A model generated the notes under the pieces. The model made no database searches. It saw only the letters and a list, made by a program, of their open reading frames with translations, and had not been told where the DNA came from. A DNA stretch of 64,000 bases. Source: Lutraria lutraria. Lineage: Eukaryota; Mollusca; Bivalvia; Venerida; Mactridae. The DNA lies in NCBI GenBank assembly GCA_964023205.1, contig OZ026842.1:7602408-7666407 (forward strand), written 5' to 3'. This document shows, one piece after another, positions 1-13,881 of this stretch. Positions within the stretch are counted from its first letter, which is position 1, and each line of letters starts with the position of its first letter. Made by a program: the position numbers and the translations under genes.

Positions 1-2537
1 ATTTGCCAATTTCATGTACTATTTCTGTTTTTTTTTCAAATGGATAAATAATATAGATGTATTCGACAGTCTATGTAAAACATGTATTGAATTGGAAATA
101 AAATATTGCAATACAATATCTATTTAAAATACTTTCCATTGTCATCCATTATTAAAAAATAAAATTTTAACATTTTATTGTTTAAAGAGAATGCATTGAA
201 ATGGAAATAAAAGATGAGATAGAAAATCATTTTAAATGTTTCCATTGTGATCCGATGCTGTGAAAAGATATGTAACGTTACAAATTCAGCGCCAGGTTAT
301 TTGTACTTGATATATAATAATTATTATAATAATTGCATTCGATAAGAAATTAGGAATATTCGATGAACTTACTTTACCTGTGCTATGATATAAGACGCTT
401 GTAAGGCAACAGCTGGTGTTCATACCAAGATACATAAAAGAAGCATATCTAATGCACAAGAAAAATAAAAGAGACATATCATCATATCCTACATACCGTA
501 ATTTCTGGGCATAAAAATAACGTAAGTGTAATATTTATTCTCTTCTTACGATGATAGGTTTTGTCTTTTTTATAACACTGCAATAACTAGCAATAGGAGT
601 TCAGTTTTCGGGTGTTTTAGAAGTAAATAACTGACGGAAATTATCTATGACGCACTGTTTGAAGTGTGATAATGTACTTCCTGTTCATGCTGTGGACATA
701 GTTTTATCTCAATGAGTTAATTGTCAATTACCAATCGAATTATTACACAGTTCCATAATGGCGTATGTAAGCAAATGTGCTGTGAGGTCTGATTCAATGT
801 CTTAACCAAAATGCATATTGAACTTGCTGGCAGCATTTCCATTCTGGAGACACACTGATGTTTTCCCTCTTACGATCCAAGAAATATATGCAAATACCAT
901 ATCGCATTTTGATATTAATTTCATAAACATGTCACACAGATTGAGGGCGATACTACACATCTGTTTGTAAACAATATGCAATATTTCATCGATCCAGTAA
1001 TCTCTTGATACCGTGAAATTAAAGCTTAAGTATGTGATATAGCATTTGTCAAATAGAAATATCTATTTATGCATTATGCAAATAGTTTTAATTACAAAAG
1101 TTGTCTGTTTAAGATTAGATACCGTATATAAACGTAACTTTGCGAACAGTAGTCTGTTGAAAACGATTTCCTGGTAACATATTGCAATGTTGTAATCCAC
1201 GTGATGCATCCATATCCACAACACTGTCTGGATGCTCTTTAACAGAACGGTGGTTACAGTCACGAATCTCTTGGAAAAATAGGAATTAAGATTAAGCATT
1301 AAAGCACGAAATGTTGACTTCAGACAAAACATTGTTTAAGAGAAAGCTGCTGTCGATTCGACGAGCATTAGTTTCTTTACAGATAAAAAACGTAAGATCC
1401 TTCCACACGACATTCAGAATCAGTTCAGAAGTGCAGTTTGACATTAAACAAAGAGACTGGTTGCTGAAACACTTCAGACGGACGAGTCAAATCAGTAATA
1501 TCGTAATAAACAAACTACACATACTTACATACAGACAAATACATCTTCCTTGTTCAGTGAATGAACAAGGACCCCAGATGGTTTGTACCATGATATTGTA
1601 TCTCATCTATTTTACGTAATCGACAGGGTACTGATGGTTCATGATCTATCAAATTATCTGATTTCACTAAGTCTACAACGGTAGGTAAAATCGTTTCATC
1701 TTTAAGTTATACGCTCTTTGTATACATATTTCAGAGTGAAATTTTTTCGAGACACAACACGTCTGTGCAAACATGAACTGGTTGCTTTTGTTTGCAATAT
1801 TTCTGAGTTAAATGTCTAGTGCCGTACCTTCGACAATTTGCTACTTTAACATCTTTCGTTGAAGGTGTAAATTTTGAATATTGAAGCACTCCAGTATCTA
1901 TATTGAAAGTAAAACAAACAGCAAACATTGATGACAACGAAAGTTTTCCGCATTAGAGCACAACGATTATAATGATGAAGTGTTTCGACAATGTCATGAA
2001 ACACAAAGATTATGCTGCTCAACCAATTTCTTCGTGTGTATACTTATACATGACCTTTTGCAGTTCCATAAATGACTTAAGTTCATCGATCGATTAAGTC
2101 TGAATATATCACAAACTGCATGTAATGGATTAGAATACCGCCGGTTTGTAGTTAAATGCTTGTAATACTTAATATCAATTCATTTTTCCCTCGCTCAATC
2201 TCTCTTCCATTCATGCTTCGATTCATTCTTAATTATTCTTTTTTATTTCGTTTTCCTCCCGTTCCGTCTCCTAAAGCGTTTCTTCTTGCCCCTTCTAGAA
2301 GGAATTCTATGTTCTTTGCTTCATAATCTGGTACCTGCCTCACTCCCCCATTGCTCATTTGTTCAGGTTTTTTTTAAATAGCCCTATTTCAATAACTTTT
2401 CGTAGATACGCTATTTAAAGAGAACGATGCGTCTGTATTCCTTTTCCAGTGGGATCAATCAAGTTGTATTCTTTGGTCAGGATTAACCGTGAACAACTCT
2501 AAACAACTTTTTAGCAAAACATTCATATAAAGATATG

Positions 2538-2610
2538 GCCTGCCATGAGCGGGATTATAAATCGGATCGCCGAGTTAGAAGTCCAGATCACAACCAACTG
2601 GACCACGGTT
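2538..2610 (-). repeat. tRNA-like head of an S1-family SINE (remnant)
   Basis: Read on the minus strand this has a box A-like stretch (TGGTCCAGTTGG), then about 40 bases on a degenerate box B near 'ATAATCCCG', followed by the CATGGCAGG that joins head to body in related copies. Only the head is clear; the body is missing or too decayed. It belongs to the minus-strand SINE group seen at 9050, 9960, 27250, 41810 and 43937. Copy B of the duplication has a possibly equivalent head near 10110-10170. Confidence 0.45.
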
Positions 2611-4860
2611 TCTGGTGTTGTATGTACAATTGTTGGAAAACAAAGTTTCGTGTAAATCACATGTAATTAGAACAAACACTTAGTGGACATTGCCTTTCAT
2701 ATTGAACAAAGTATCTGCTTGTACATACCGACCGTAGAGTTGCCCCACTGGGCAAGTATATATCATTCAAGCCAATATACTCATAAATATAAGTACAGTT
2801 TCAGACGGCGTTATGTGTGTCTTATGTATTCATTTGACATATTTACACTGTCGTTAAAGAACGATCATTCTTTCAAAGAAAGCATATTTTATCTAATGGA
2901 TGCAATATAATAAATAGACAGTGATAACATATTTGCATAAGATGGTTTATATTATCATAAGTTATGCGACCACCATAGAAACATGCACACTGTCAACAAA
3001 CCAAACGTCAGTACTTCAAAAAAGTAAAGTCAGCATAAATATGGCAGCTAAATATGACATTTGTATCATGTCATAAATTCATTTCGATAATCGGTTTGTA
3101 AAAGGATCGTAAGATCAGTACTGCTTATGATTTTCGATCAAAATTAAGAATGATTAGTTCCTTTTAGAAAGATTCTGAATCAAGGCTAATCGTCAGTATG
3201 AGAGTAATTGATAATTTATTTGAAAACCACGATCATTTCAATTACACAGAAACAAGTAGCATCGCATCATGACTTGAACATGGCATCGACTTCAAATGAT
3301 AATAATTATGATTGCATTTTTATGTCGGATAAAACTGCGTTATGTATATTTAATGCAGAGATTATTCCAAGTTAATCACGAAACGACACGGTGAAATATC
3401 ATGAAACAACATGACTTAATTGCATGATTTATAGTTGTAGTTTTTATGCAAAGTTTAAAAGTAAGTATTCATCATACAGAAAGTTGATATAGAATAATAC
3501 AGACATGGTTTTACAATGTTTCCTCTCGGGCTACAAGTCAGTTGGGAATATGTGTTTGCAATATTAGTTTATATCACATAAAATATTTAGTACCTATAAT
3601 GTATACTCTTCTTAATTCTTTCAATAATTATATAATTGTTATCTTTAATAACATTTTCAAATTCTCATTTATCGCATTTTACGTTTTGCCATTCATGATA
3701 TTTTCATGTTTCAAGTTTTAAACTAAGGTAAGTGATGGTTACTCTTTTTGGAGTGTTTGTTATCGGAATATGACTATCTCGGAGTGGGTGGGGAGTGCTT
3801 GTTTGCTGGATGTCCCCTAAATTGGTCAAAAGTTGAATGAAGTTGATCAGTATTACAAGCTCTGATATGAGGCATTTACATAATTATGTTCTTGAAAATT
3901 TAAATTGCACTATCCTACCACAAATGCATTCAGTTCAGACTAGATTGTCAGCGTTCTGATCTAAACAATGTGACTAGGGTGACAGTTGCCTAATTCTAAT
4001 ACACTTGCACGTCATAATGCTTCGATATCCGTATGAAGTAAAACGATAAAGCAATTAAAGTTACGTCATAATCGTGCTAATTTCCGATCGCATCTTCAGA
4101 ATGCTATTTTGTCCTACGTGAACGACATGATCGCATATCGCAATTAGCGATTCTTGTAACATTACATCAAACGAAGGAAACACCGCAGGATGATTTTCAT
4201 TTTGCTGTAGCCCATTTGCAAATACAGATGTGCAAATTGTCTGTTTTACAGAGCATCACTCGGTACACGTTTTATTCCGTATTTTTTTAGCAATTGTTGT
4301 TTAGAACAACCCCACAGACACGATTTCTACATTAACAGCAAATAAGTTCATTTGCTCTGAATCTTCCAATGTTTTACGGGAAGCTATATACTTGTATTAA
4401 TTCGATACAGGACTATATAAATAATGAACTTGATAAATCGTGAAAGCAATGCGAACCTATATTGAAACAAGGCCAACACTGCCACAAGTCATTCTCTTAA
4501 TGTACTTTCGTCTTTTAATATAAATGACCTTAAAACGCCCCGTCAACACCGCACTTTATAGACTTTATTATTCTTACATTCAAAATGCAAAAATAGCAAC
4601 AGTTATAACATAGCCAATATACTTTTATTTGTAACACATAGCGGGATTAATATGCGTTATGAGCATATTGCCCATTGTTACCACAAACCTAATCATATCC
4701 ACTTGTAATCTCATAGTGGTATACCTACATTTTTGAGATTCCTAAATGCGCTCTCTTAGGCTCGTCATACTTGTCTTAAATGAAGAGAATAAACCCCATG
4801 TTCATAGTAGACAAGCTTCTATCAAGAATAAACTATCGCCGACAACAAGCATCACCAGAC

Positions 4861-4945
4861 CATTGTTAACATTGTCATCTACTTTCGGAAAGCATTGTGC
4901 AAACATTGGTATCAATGTCACATACCTTTGGTACAACAGAATCCC
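4861..4945 (+). repeat. Single-unit progenitor of the 61-bp minisatellite in copy A
   Basis: This stretch reads like one to one-and-a-half units of the array that fills 12470-13881 in copy B: the order 'attgtcatctactttcgga', 'agcattgtg' and 'ggta.caat' is kept. The flanks are paralogous: 'accattgttaaca' precedes both loci. In copy A it passes straight into unrelated sequence, so the locus here was not amplified, or was lost. Confidence 0.55.
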
Positions 4946-5362
4946 CCTTATCATTACAGCGGTATATAGTTCAGTTATGTTCCTTTAACTCTATTTATTA
5001 AGATCTATAGTTCACAGAATGTAATACACTTCCATTTAACTTTGACAAGAAAGGCAAAGTAGAAACCGTTGTTGTTTTAGATATTTCATGAAAGCTGCAA
5101 TCAAACCGTTAAACAAAATATATCAAGCGATAATCACATTGAATAAATAAAACCAGCCAGTATGAACTTAAGAACGATAAGAAGATCCGTAATTTGTTTT
5201 TATTACTTCCTTGTTTAAGAAAGATTGTTGAAGTATTTTCATTTTAATTTCAGAAGTAAATTGTTACCTTTATGATGGTACAACATCGTAATTAGGTTTT
5301 TTGCTACATAAATAGAAATAAAATATCACTGCCTTCATCACATTAATGGATATATAACATAT

Positions 5363-5611
5363 TCAGCAAGAACAACTTCTTACCCCGATATGAAGACGTG
5401 TTAATAAATGAGTATCTAACTCATTTAATGTTAAAATACTATTTGATGAAATCAATATATTCTTAAACTTAGATAAGTGAACACCATTTCCAGTAAAGCA
5501 TGTTATTTCAAGACAACAACCGTGCAATTTATAATCAAATATTTTCTTGTTTGATTCAAAGTCAGCTAGACGCTGTAATGTTAGGTTTAAGTCAGTGTCA
5601 GACACACGCAT
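5363..5611 (-). other. Short open frame (82 codons) in copy A, broken in copy B
   Basis: An open frame of 82 codons beginning MRVSDTDLNLTLQRLADFES, unlike any family I know. The stretch encoding its first half is among the best conserved between copies A and B (5540-5720 against 15820-15990). In copy A the sequence CGG|GGTAAGAAG near the 3' end could serve as a splice donor. In copy B an inserted block of about 10 bases puts a TAG after roughly 39 codons, and the GGTAAG becomes GGAACG. It could be a fossil exon, but chance is the simpler reading. Confidence 0.12.
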
Positions 5612-8600
5612 TTAAAGCATATCCCAAGCCTTTCTAATTCCACTTCGGCAAAATAACATTTACAGATTAATCTTGAAATTTAGTTTAACATGTTATAATG
5701 TTGTGATGAAGCTGCGCCTATGAGTGTGTCTGCACTTTTCAAGTTTTAAATTGAAAGTTTTTGACGTGAAGGTTGCCTATTTATAAGTGTTAGATAATGA
5801 AATCGACTTTACTATATTATAAGTTCCGATTAGTTGGGGACATTACGGAAGGTTTACCCGTCCTGTAATCAGGAATAACGTGTTTCATACAATAAATTCC
5901 CACATACAAAATTTATATAGACCTGCTGAAAATAACGAGACCCTTGAAGTAAGTGTCTGCGAACTAAACTATTAAAGTTTGTGCTTTTTAATTTTCATAA
6001 CTTGTCAGACCGACACGATAGTGCGAATTACTTAGGTGTGCAAAATTTAAGCAATACATTGAACAATCATACAAATACTATTTGTACTATTGGCAGGTGC
6101 AACTTGCAAATTAAATAATCAATATATTGTCGCTTAGTATTATCAAGCTTTTTCAATCATATTTTTACTAATATATGACATATGATAAAAACTGTTCTGA
6201 CATTATATTAAATAGGAAAACAAATACACCATTCGGAATCATCATCATATGTTTAATTAATCACTTACAACCAATCTTCATGTTCTATAGCACTTTATTT
6301 CTCATCAGAAAAATATATTTAAAGCATAGCAATGTCTTGCTTTGCATTAATGTTTTAACATTAAGCTTCTTTGGATCCTTAATAAAGGTAAATGATCGTA
6401 TTTTGATATTTTACAATTTCCCAATTTCATGTACTATTTCTAATTTTTTAAATGGATAAATAACATAGACGTATTCGACAGTTTATGTAAAAAATGTATT
6501 GAATTGGAAATAAAATATTGCAATACAATATCGATTTTAAATAATTTCCATTGTCACCATTATTAAAAATCAAAATTTTAACATTTTATTGTTTAAAGAG
6601 AATGCATTGAAATGGAAATAAAAGATGAGATAGAAACTCATTTTAAATGTTTCCATTGTGATCCGATGCTGTGAAAAGATCAGTAACGTTACAAATTCAG
6701 CGCCAGGTTTTTTACTTGATATATAATAATTAATTGCATTCGATAAGAAATTAGGAATATTTTATGAACTTACTATACCTGTGCTATGATATAAGACGCT
6801 TGTAAGGCAACAGCTGGTGTTTATATCAAGTTCATAAAAGAAGCATATCTAATGCACAAGAACAATAAAAGAGACATATCATCATATCCTACATACCGTA
6901 ATTTCTAGGCATAAAAATTAACGTAAGTGTAATATTTATTCTCTTCTTACGATGATAAGTTTGTCTTTTTTATAACACTGCAATAACTAGCAATAGGAGT
7001 TCAGTTTTCGGGTGTTTTAGAAGTATTATCTATGGCGCACTATTTGAAGTGTGATGATGTACTTCCTGTTCATGCTGTGGACATAATTTAATCTCAATGA
7101 GTTAATTGTCAATTACCAATCGAATTATTACACAGTTCCATTATGGCGTATGTAAGCAAATGTGTTGTGAGGTGTGATTCAATATCTTACCCGAAATGCA
7201 TATTGAACGTTCCGGCAACATTTCTATTCTGAAGACACACAGACTTTTTCCCACGGACGAATCAAGAAATATATGCAAATACGATATCATATTGTGATAA
7301 ATTTTTCTTTCATAAATAAATCTCTAAGTTAGAGGTCGATTTCACAAATCTGTTTGTAAACAAACAATAGGCAATAATTCCTGTTGATCAATAATAAATC
7401 AATCTCAAGAACAATGGTAGACATGTCGAATTTGTATCGAACTTCGACCCAGTAATCTCTTGATACCGTAAAATTAAAGCTAAGGCATGGGACAGAGCAT
7501 TTGTCAAATATAATTGCCCATGTATGCGTCAAGCGAAACATTTTTAGGCGACTTTAATTACATAAGTTGTCTGATTAAGATTAGCTGCCGTATATAGACT
7601 GTTAAATAATTTTACGAAGTTTATTCTGTTGAAAATGATTACCTGGTTACACATTGCGATGTCGGAATCCACGTAATGCATCCATATTTACATAACCGAC
7701 TGGACGCTCTTTAACAGAACGGTAGTTACAGTCACGAATCTCTTGGAAAAATAGGAATTAAGATTGAGCATTAAAGCACGAAATGTTGACTTCAGACAAA
7801 ACATTGTTTAAGAGAAAGCTGCAGTTGATTCGACGAGCATTATTTTCTTTACAGATACAATGCGTAAGTTCCTTCCGCATGACATTTAGAATCAGTTCAG
7901 AAGTGCAGTATGATATCTAACAAAGAAACTGGTTATTCAAACACTTTAGACGGACGAGACAAATCAGTTATAAACAAGCTACACATACTTACATACAGAC
8001 AAATACATCTTCCATGTTCAGTGAATGAACAAGGACCCCAGATGGTTTGTACCATGATATTGTATCTCATCTATTTTACGTAATCGACAGGGTACTGATG
8101 GTTCATGATCTATCAAATTATCTAGCTGATTTCACTAAGTCTACAACGGTAGGTAAATTTGTTTCATCTTATACAATTGCTGTATGCATATTTCAGAGTG
8201 CATTTTTCGAGACAGAACAGGTCTGTCTAAACAGGAAATAGTTGTTTGAAATATTTTTAAGTAAAATTTCTGTGTTACATTCAACATGTTTTAACTTAAA
8301 CAGCTTTTATTTGGTAGGTCACGTTCGAAATGCCTTTAGCAGTGTAGATCTTGAACTTTAAAGCAACATATTTTTATTATTGAAAGTAAAACACTTAACA
8401 TAAAATTCATAAGCAACACATTAGAGCATATTAATTATTGTCATGATGAAGTGTTTCGACAAAGTCAATAAATATAAATACTATGAAACACAATCTATTA
8501 ATTGGTAACGACGTTTTAGTAGTACATGCATTGTTAAATTGTTACTAATAATGGATAGTAATTGCGACGAGTCTAGGCATATGCCCAAATTGAATAAGTA

Positions 8601-9049
8601 TTGGTTCAACTTGGCTATTAATTGGGCAAGCTTTAGGATTGAGTGAGTGTACAGCATTTTGGTTGAGGGATTACATACATAATGCCATCGAATGGAGCGG
8701 ACACAATTTTGGAAAATGTTGATATTTTTTATTTGATACATGTACAATGATATAAAATGATTAACCAATGTGCATCAGATTCAAGAGAACCTTAAAGTTT
8801 CTGTATTGGTATCATGATAAACAACTCTACTTTGAAAATATGATGAACGGCGTAATTCTAAGACAAACCACAAAAGTATTGGTGAATTTTAAACATTATG
8901 GATGTATGTTTGTGACTGATTGTCGTGTACCACTATGCGCTGGCACAAGTTGACAAAACATCTCAGTGAGATGCACGTGCAATTGTAATTGGCACAATGC
9001 AATCTGGTTTCATATCTAAATGTGTTTACAAAATTGCAGTGGGCTTAAT

Positions 9050-9284
9050 GTCGTTTTTCAACGATGTTTCTGTTATACACGGCGATCAGTTCACTTATTC
9101 TGTAAGCAACAACTATTAAGTACCCCTTCCACAAGGAGCCATCATCAGCTGCTCAACATATAACTGAAAACCGACTCTTAATGCCGAGGTTCCATAGAAG
9201 GGTAACACCTGCTGAGACCGGGATTCAAATTCAGATTACTGCGTTACAAGTCCAGCACATTTACCACTGGACCGCGGTCACAGT
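9050..9284 (-). mobile_element. S1-family tRNA-derived SINE
   Basis: Minus-strand SINE. The head, at the high-coordinate end, reads ACCGCGGTCCAGTGG (box A) and later 'GAATTTGAATCCCGG' (box B), with 'CTGGACTTGTAACGCAG' where the anticodon arm lies. The body holds the 'ggagcc' and 'tgccga..ttccat.gaa' stretches shared with other members, and the 3' end reads through 'cgttgaaaaacgacatt'. It lies in sequence unique to copy B, so it probably inserted after the duplication. Non-coding; transcription would be by Pol III from the head. Confidence 0.7.
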
Positions 9285-9959
9285 CCAACTGATTATTAAT
9301 GTTATCATTGTAGATGTATTGTATAAAATTTAAAATAAGCGACCCAAAGAAGAGCAGTACGCTGTACATCAATCGAATTCTTCACATTCATCACTATATT
9401 TAAATGCACATTAACTTGAAGCATTACAAGAAAACGCTGCAGGAGAATTTGGATTGAGTATGCAGTGTACACTTTTTTTTGCTCAGATGTTTGAGTTCTC
9501 CACGTATGCAGTATGTGTTGGCTTATATGCTGCTGTAGTAATTCGACACATCATAAAATATCGATTTATTTACTCAAGTATAACCTCTACTTATAAATTT
9601 GATAGATATTAATATATCACAGGCGTTACTTGAAACCTACATGATAGCGAAAATATCATTATTTTCTATACTGAAACAAAACAAAATCACCAAAGTAAAC
9701 CTGTTGGATAGTTTCAAACAGCAGTTGCTTACTCTGTAGATAATGTTTATTAAATAATAATGGATGTTTTGGTGTTATTTTGGTACGACGATATGAGTAA
9801 CACTTACCATGACCAGATATGAGATGTGATTTTGTTTTGTATTATAATATTTATATCCCTTGGTCTAAATTAAGAAGAGGTTTGAGATACACATTAAAGT
9901 CAACTTAAGTACTCGAAGGTAACACATTATGCTTCGTTTCTTTTGGTTTCAACACAGTT

Positions 9960-10172
9960 TATCAACGATATTTCAGTTATATATTGCGGCCGGTCACCAA
10001 GCCGGTGTGCAATGATTATATTCTAACCAGTAATAACACAGCCTCCAACAAGGAACCGGCAACTTAGACACATAGGAAGTAAGATCTACATTTTTTGTCA
10101 AACTTCCATAGAATGTATGACCTGCCGATACAAATCCAGAGAACTAACGTATGGACCAAGGCCGCGGCCTAT
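9960..10172 (-). mobile_element. S1-family tRNA-derived SINE, diverged
   Basis: Second minus-strand SINE in copy B. The 3' end ('caacgatatttcagttatat' on the plus strand), the 'ggccggtcacc' block and a head around 'gacctgc..atacaaatcc' match other members in order. The head is decayed: box A lies near GGCCGCGGCCTTGGTCC on the minus strand, and box B has lost several consensus bases. It is older than the copy at 9050. Confidence 0.6.
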
Positions 10173-12470
10173 CGCGCATTATGAACATGTTACGCAAACA
10201 TTACGAGTTTTGTTTTGGGCTGATCACGTGGAATGAGGACATACACTAAAGTGGACATTGTATTTATTTGCATATACTATAATAGAAGAAACATCGGTTA
10301 GTAAATGCAAACAAGAGAGTATTCCCAATTGACCAATATACATCATTAAAGCCAATATACACAAACTATGTAGTATTGTTTCAGACGGCGTAATGTGTGT
10401 CTTATGTATTCATTTGACATATTTACACGGTCGTTAAAAGCACTCAATCTTTCAAATAAAGTACACTTTATCTGTTGAACGCAATGGAATGCATAGACTA
10501 TTATGTCAATTGTCATTGTGTAAAATGATTATCATAGCATAGTTTAAAATTAAGCTATCGTCATACAAGCATGCCAAAACAACAAAATTGACAATATTTC
10601 TGAAGTAAAAACAACTTCAAAACTAGCAAATAAAACCATTTCATCATATTATCAATACATTTCTATTGGATGTGTATAATGATCATAAGATGTAACAGTA
10701 ATACTTATGAATTCGATCAAAATTGAAATTAATTTGTTAATCATAGAAAGATGCTGAATCAAGACTTATTATCAGTATAAAAGTAATTAATCGTTTTCTT
10801 GAAAAACACGAGCATTTCAATTACTAGTACACAAAAGCAAGAAGCATCGTTACCTGACTTGAACATCGCATCGACTTCAAATGATTATATCATTGCATAT
10901 TTAAGTCTTATAAAACTACGTTATGTACGTTTAATAGAGATATTATACCAAGTTAATGCTTAAACTGTACGATGAATATCATTAAACAACATGACTTAAT
11001 TGCAACATTTATCAAGCTGTAGTATATAATTATAAAACATTTAGAAGTAATTATTTATCGTACAGAAGATTAATATACTATAATACAGTTAGCTTTACAC
11101 AGTGTTCCCTTCCAGGCTACAAGTCAGTCGGGATATATGATTATAATATTACGCACTATCGAGCAGGAAAGGATTTAGAACTTAGAGGTTTAGAGGCTCT
11201 TTTTTGTTCTTCCAGTAATAATGCTACCTTAACTAGTGTTATCATATTCTCGTGTTGCTTTTTACGTTTGTTATGATGTATATTTTTGTTTTCATGTTTA
11301 AGTTTTAAACTGAAATAGGTTACGATTATTCTTATGGGTAGGGTTGGGAGTGCTTGTTTGCTGAATATGAACTTTTCAACGTCCCAACATTTTGGTGAAT
11401 CTTGAACGAAGAGGAATTACAGGTTCTGGTATTGAGTCATTCATCTATATCGGGGAATCTAAAACGCTTTATTCTATCACAAATGCATTCAGTAAAGACA
11501 TGATTGCCAGCGTTCCAAACTAAACAATTTAACTTTGATGACATTATGTATTGCCTAATACCAATACACTTGTACGCCGCAATGTTTCGCACTCCGTATA
11601 AAGTAAAATGATTAAGCGATTAATGTTACGTCATAATGGTGCTAATTTCCGCATCTGCAGAATGCCATTACTATTAGGTTCTACGTCAACGACACGATCG
11701 CATATCGCAATTAACGCTGCTTGTAACATTTACATCAAACGAAGGAAATATCTCTGGCAGATTTCAACTTGTAGAGCATTTCGAAATACAGATGTGCAAA
11801 TTGACGGTTTTAGTGATTGTCATTCGGTGCAAGCTTTATTCTCTGTGTTTTTGATCAATTGTTTATAACAACCTCAAACAAACACGATTTTTACATTAAC
11901 AGCAAATAAGTTCATTTGATTTATATCTTCCAATGTTTTAGTAGAAGCTATATACTTGTATTAATTCAATACAGGACTATATAAATAATGAACTAAAATG
12001 ATAAATCGTGAAAGCGATGTGAACTTATATTGAAACAAGGCCAAGACTGCCACAAGTCATTTGCTCAATCTACTTTCATCTTTTAAGATAAATGACCTTA
12101 AAACGCCCCAACTTCCGTGCAGCACCGCACATTACATACTGATTCTTACATTCACAATAGTGAAGTAGCAACACTTATTACATACCCAATACACTTTTAT
12201 TTGTAAAACATAGCGGGATAATTAACATTACGAGCATATTACCCAATGTAACCACAAACCTAATCATATCCAATTGTAATCTCATCGTGCTATACCTACA
12301 TAACTTGTTATTCGCAAATACGCTCTCATAGAACTTTTGTGCTTGTCTTCGTAGCAGACCAGCTGTTATCAAAGGTTAACTATCGAAGACAATCATCACT
12401 AGACCATTGTTAACAGTGACGTCTATTTGTAGAGTACATTATGGGATAATTAAGTAATAGGGTCATCTAC

Positions 12471-13881
12471 TATTGTCTTTGGTTTCAGTATTGCCTACTT
12501 TTCGAAGGGCATTGTGAAAGACCTCGGTAATCATATTGTCTAATGAAGCATATTGTCTATATTTGGAGAGCATTGTGACAGACTTTGGCAACAGTATTGT
12601 CTAATGTAGTATATTGTCTATGTTTGGAGAGCATTGTGACATAATTTGGTAACAGTATTGTCTAATGTAGCATATTGTCTATGTTTGGAGAGCATCGTGA
12701 CATAATTTGGTAACAGTATTGTCTAATGTAGTATATTGTCTATGTTTGGAGAGCATTGTGACATAATTTGGTAACAGTATTGTCTAATGTAGTATATTGT
12801 CTATGTTTGGAGAGCATTGTGACATAATTTGGTAACAGTATTGTCTAATGTAGCATATTGTCTATGTTTGGAGAGCATTGTGACATAATTTGGTAACAGT
12901 ATTGTCTAATGTAGTATATTGTCTATGTTTGGAGTGCATTGTGACATAATTTGGTAACAGTATTGTTTAATGTAGTATATTGTCTATGTTTGGAGAGCAT
13001 TGTGACATAATTTGGTAACAGTATTGTCTAATGTAGCATATTGTCTATGTTTGGAGAGCATTGTGACATAATTTGGTAACAGTATTGTCTAATGTAGTAT
13101 ATTGTCTATGTTTGGAGAGCATTGTGACATAATTTGGTAACAGTATTGTCTAATGTAGCATATTGTCTATGTTTGGAGAGCATTGTGACATAATTTGGTA
13201 ACAATATTGTCTAATGTAGCATATTGTCTATGTTTGGAGAGCATTGTGACATAATTTGGTAACAGTATTGTCTAATGTAGCATATTGTCTATGTTTGGAG
13301 AGCATTGTGACATAATTTGGTAACAATATTGTCTAATGTAGCATATTGTCTATGTTTGGAGAGCATTGTGACATAATTTGGTAACAGTATTGTCTAATGT
13401 AGCATATTGTCTATGTTTGGAGAGCATTGTGACATAATTTGGTAACAGTATTGTTTAATGTAGTATATTGTCTATGTTTGGAGGGCATTGTGACATACCT
13501 TGGCAACAGTATTGTCTAATGTAGCATATTGTCTATTTTTGGAGGGCATTGTGACATACTTTGGCAACAGTATTGTTTAATGTAGCATATTGTCTATGTT
13601 TGGAGAGCATTGTGACATAATTTGGTAACAGTATTGTCTAATGTAGCATATTGTCTATGTTTGGAGGGCATTGTGACATACCTTGGCAACAGTATTGTCT
13701 AATGTAGTAAATTGTCTATTTTTGGAGAGCATTGTGAAAGGCTTTGGCAACAATATTGTCTAATGTAGTATATTGTCTATTTTTGGAGAGCATTGTAACT
13801 GACGTTGGTAACAGTATTGTCTAATGTAGTATATTGTCTATGTTTGGAGAGCATTGTGACATAATCTGGTAATAGTATTGA
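12471..13881 (+). repeat. 61-bp minisatellite, about 22 units
   Basis: Regular tandem array with a strict 61-bp period through most of its length: each unit starts 'ctaatgtag', continues 'tattgtctatgtttggaga', then 'gcattgtgacataatttgg' and 'taacagtattgt'. The outer units at both ends are more diverged ('cctcggtaatca', 'gactttggcaac', 'taactgacgttgg'), while the core from 12600 to 13500 is nearly uniform, as expected of unequal exchange. Units carry diagnostic variants (tagTat or tagCat; 'caGtattg' or 'caAtattg'; 'Tttaatg'). There is no open frame through it and there are no unique spacers. Confidence 0.97.

Larger units (their letters stand above)
1..6417 (+). repeat. Tandem segmental duplication, copy A
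   Basis: First visible copy of a long non-coding unit. Position 1 is in register with 6418 and again with about 16977, so the window opens inside the array. Matching blocks against copy B include 180-700 with 6597-7110, 1300-1420 with 7775-7890, 2800-2910 with 10380-10490, 4740-4900 with 12300-12420, and 5460-5720 with 15730-15990. Within blocks the copies differ at roughly one base in ten or fewer, with indels that are not multiples of three, so no shared reading frame is preserved. About 2030-2530 has no counterpart in copy B. No gene is recognised in this unit; the short open frames at 1311-1619 and 6175-6459 are broken in the other copies. Confidence 0.85.

Noticed and set aside
1311..1619. 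102-codon frame in copy A
   Set aside because: The matching stretch of copy B has non-triplet indels and substitutions that break it, so the frame is not maintained.
12471..13881. CRISPR-like regular array
   Set aside because: The whole 61-bp period is repeated with no unique spacers, and the setting is eukaryotic; it is a minisatellite.
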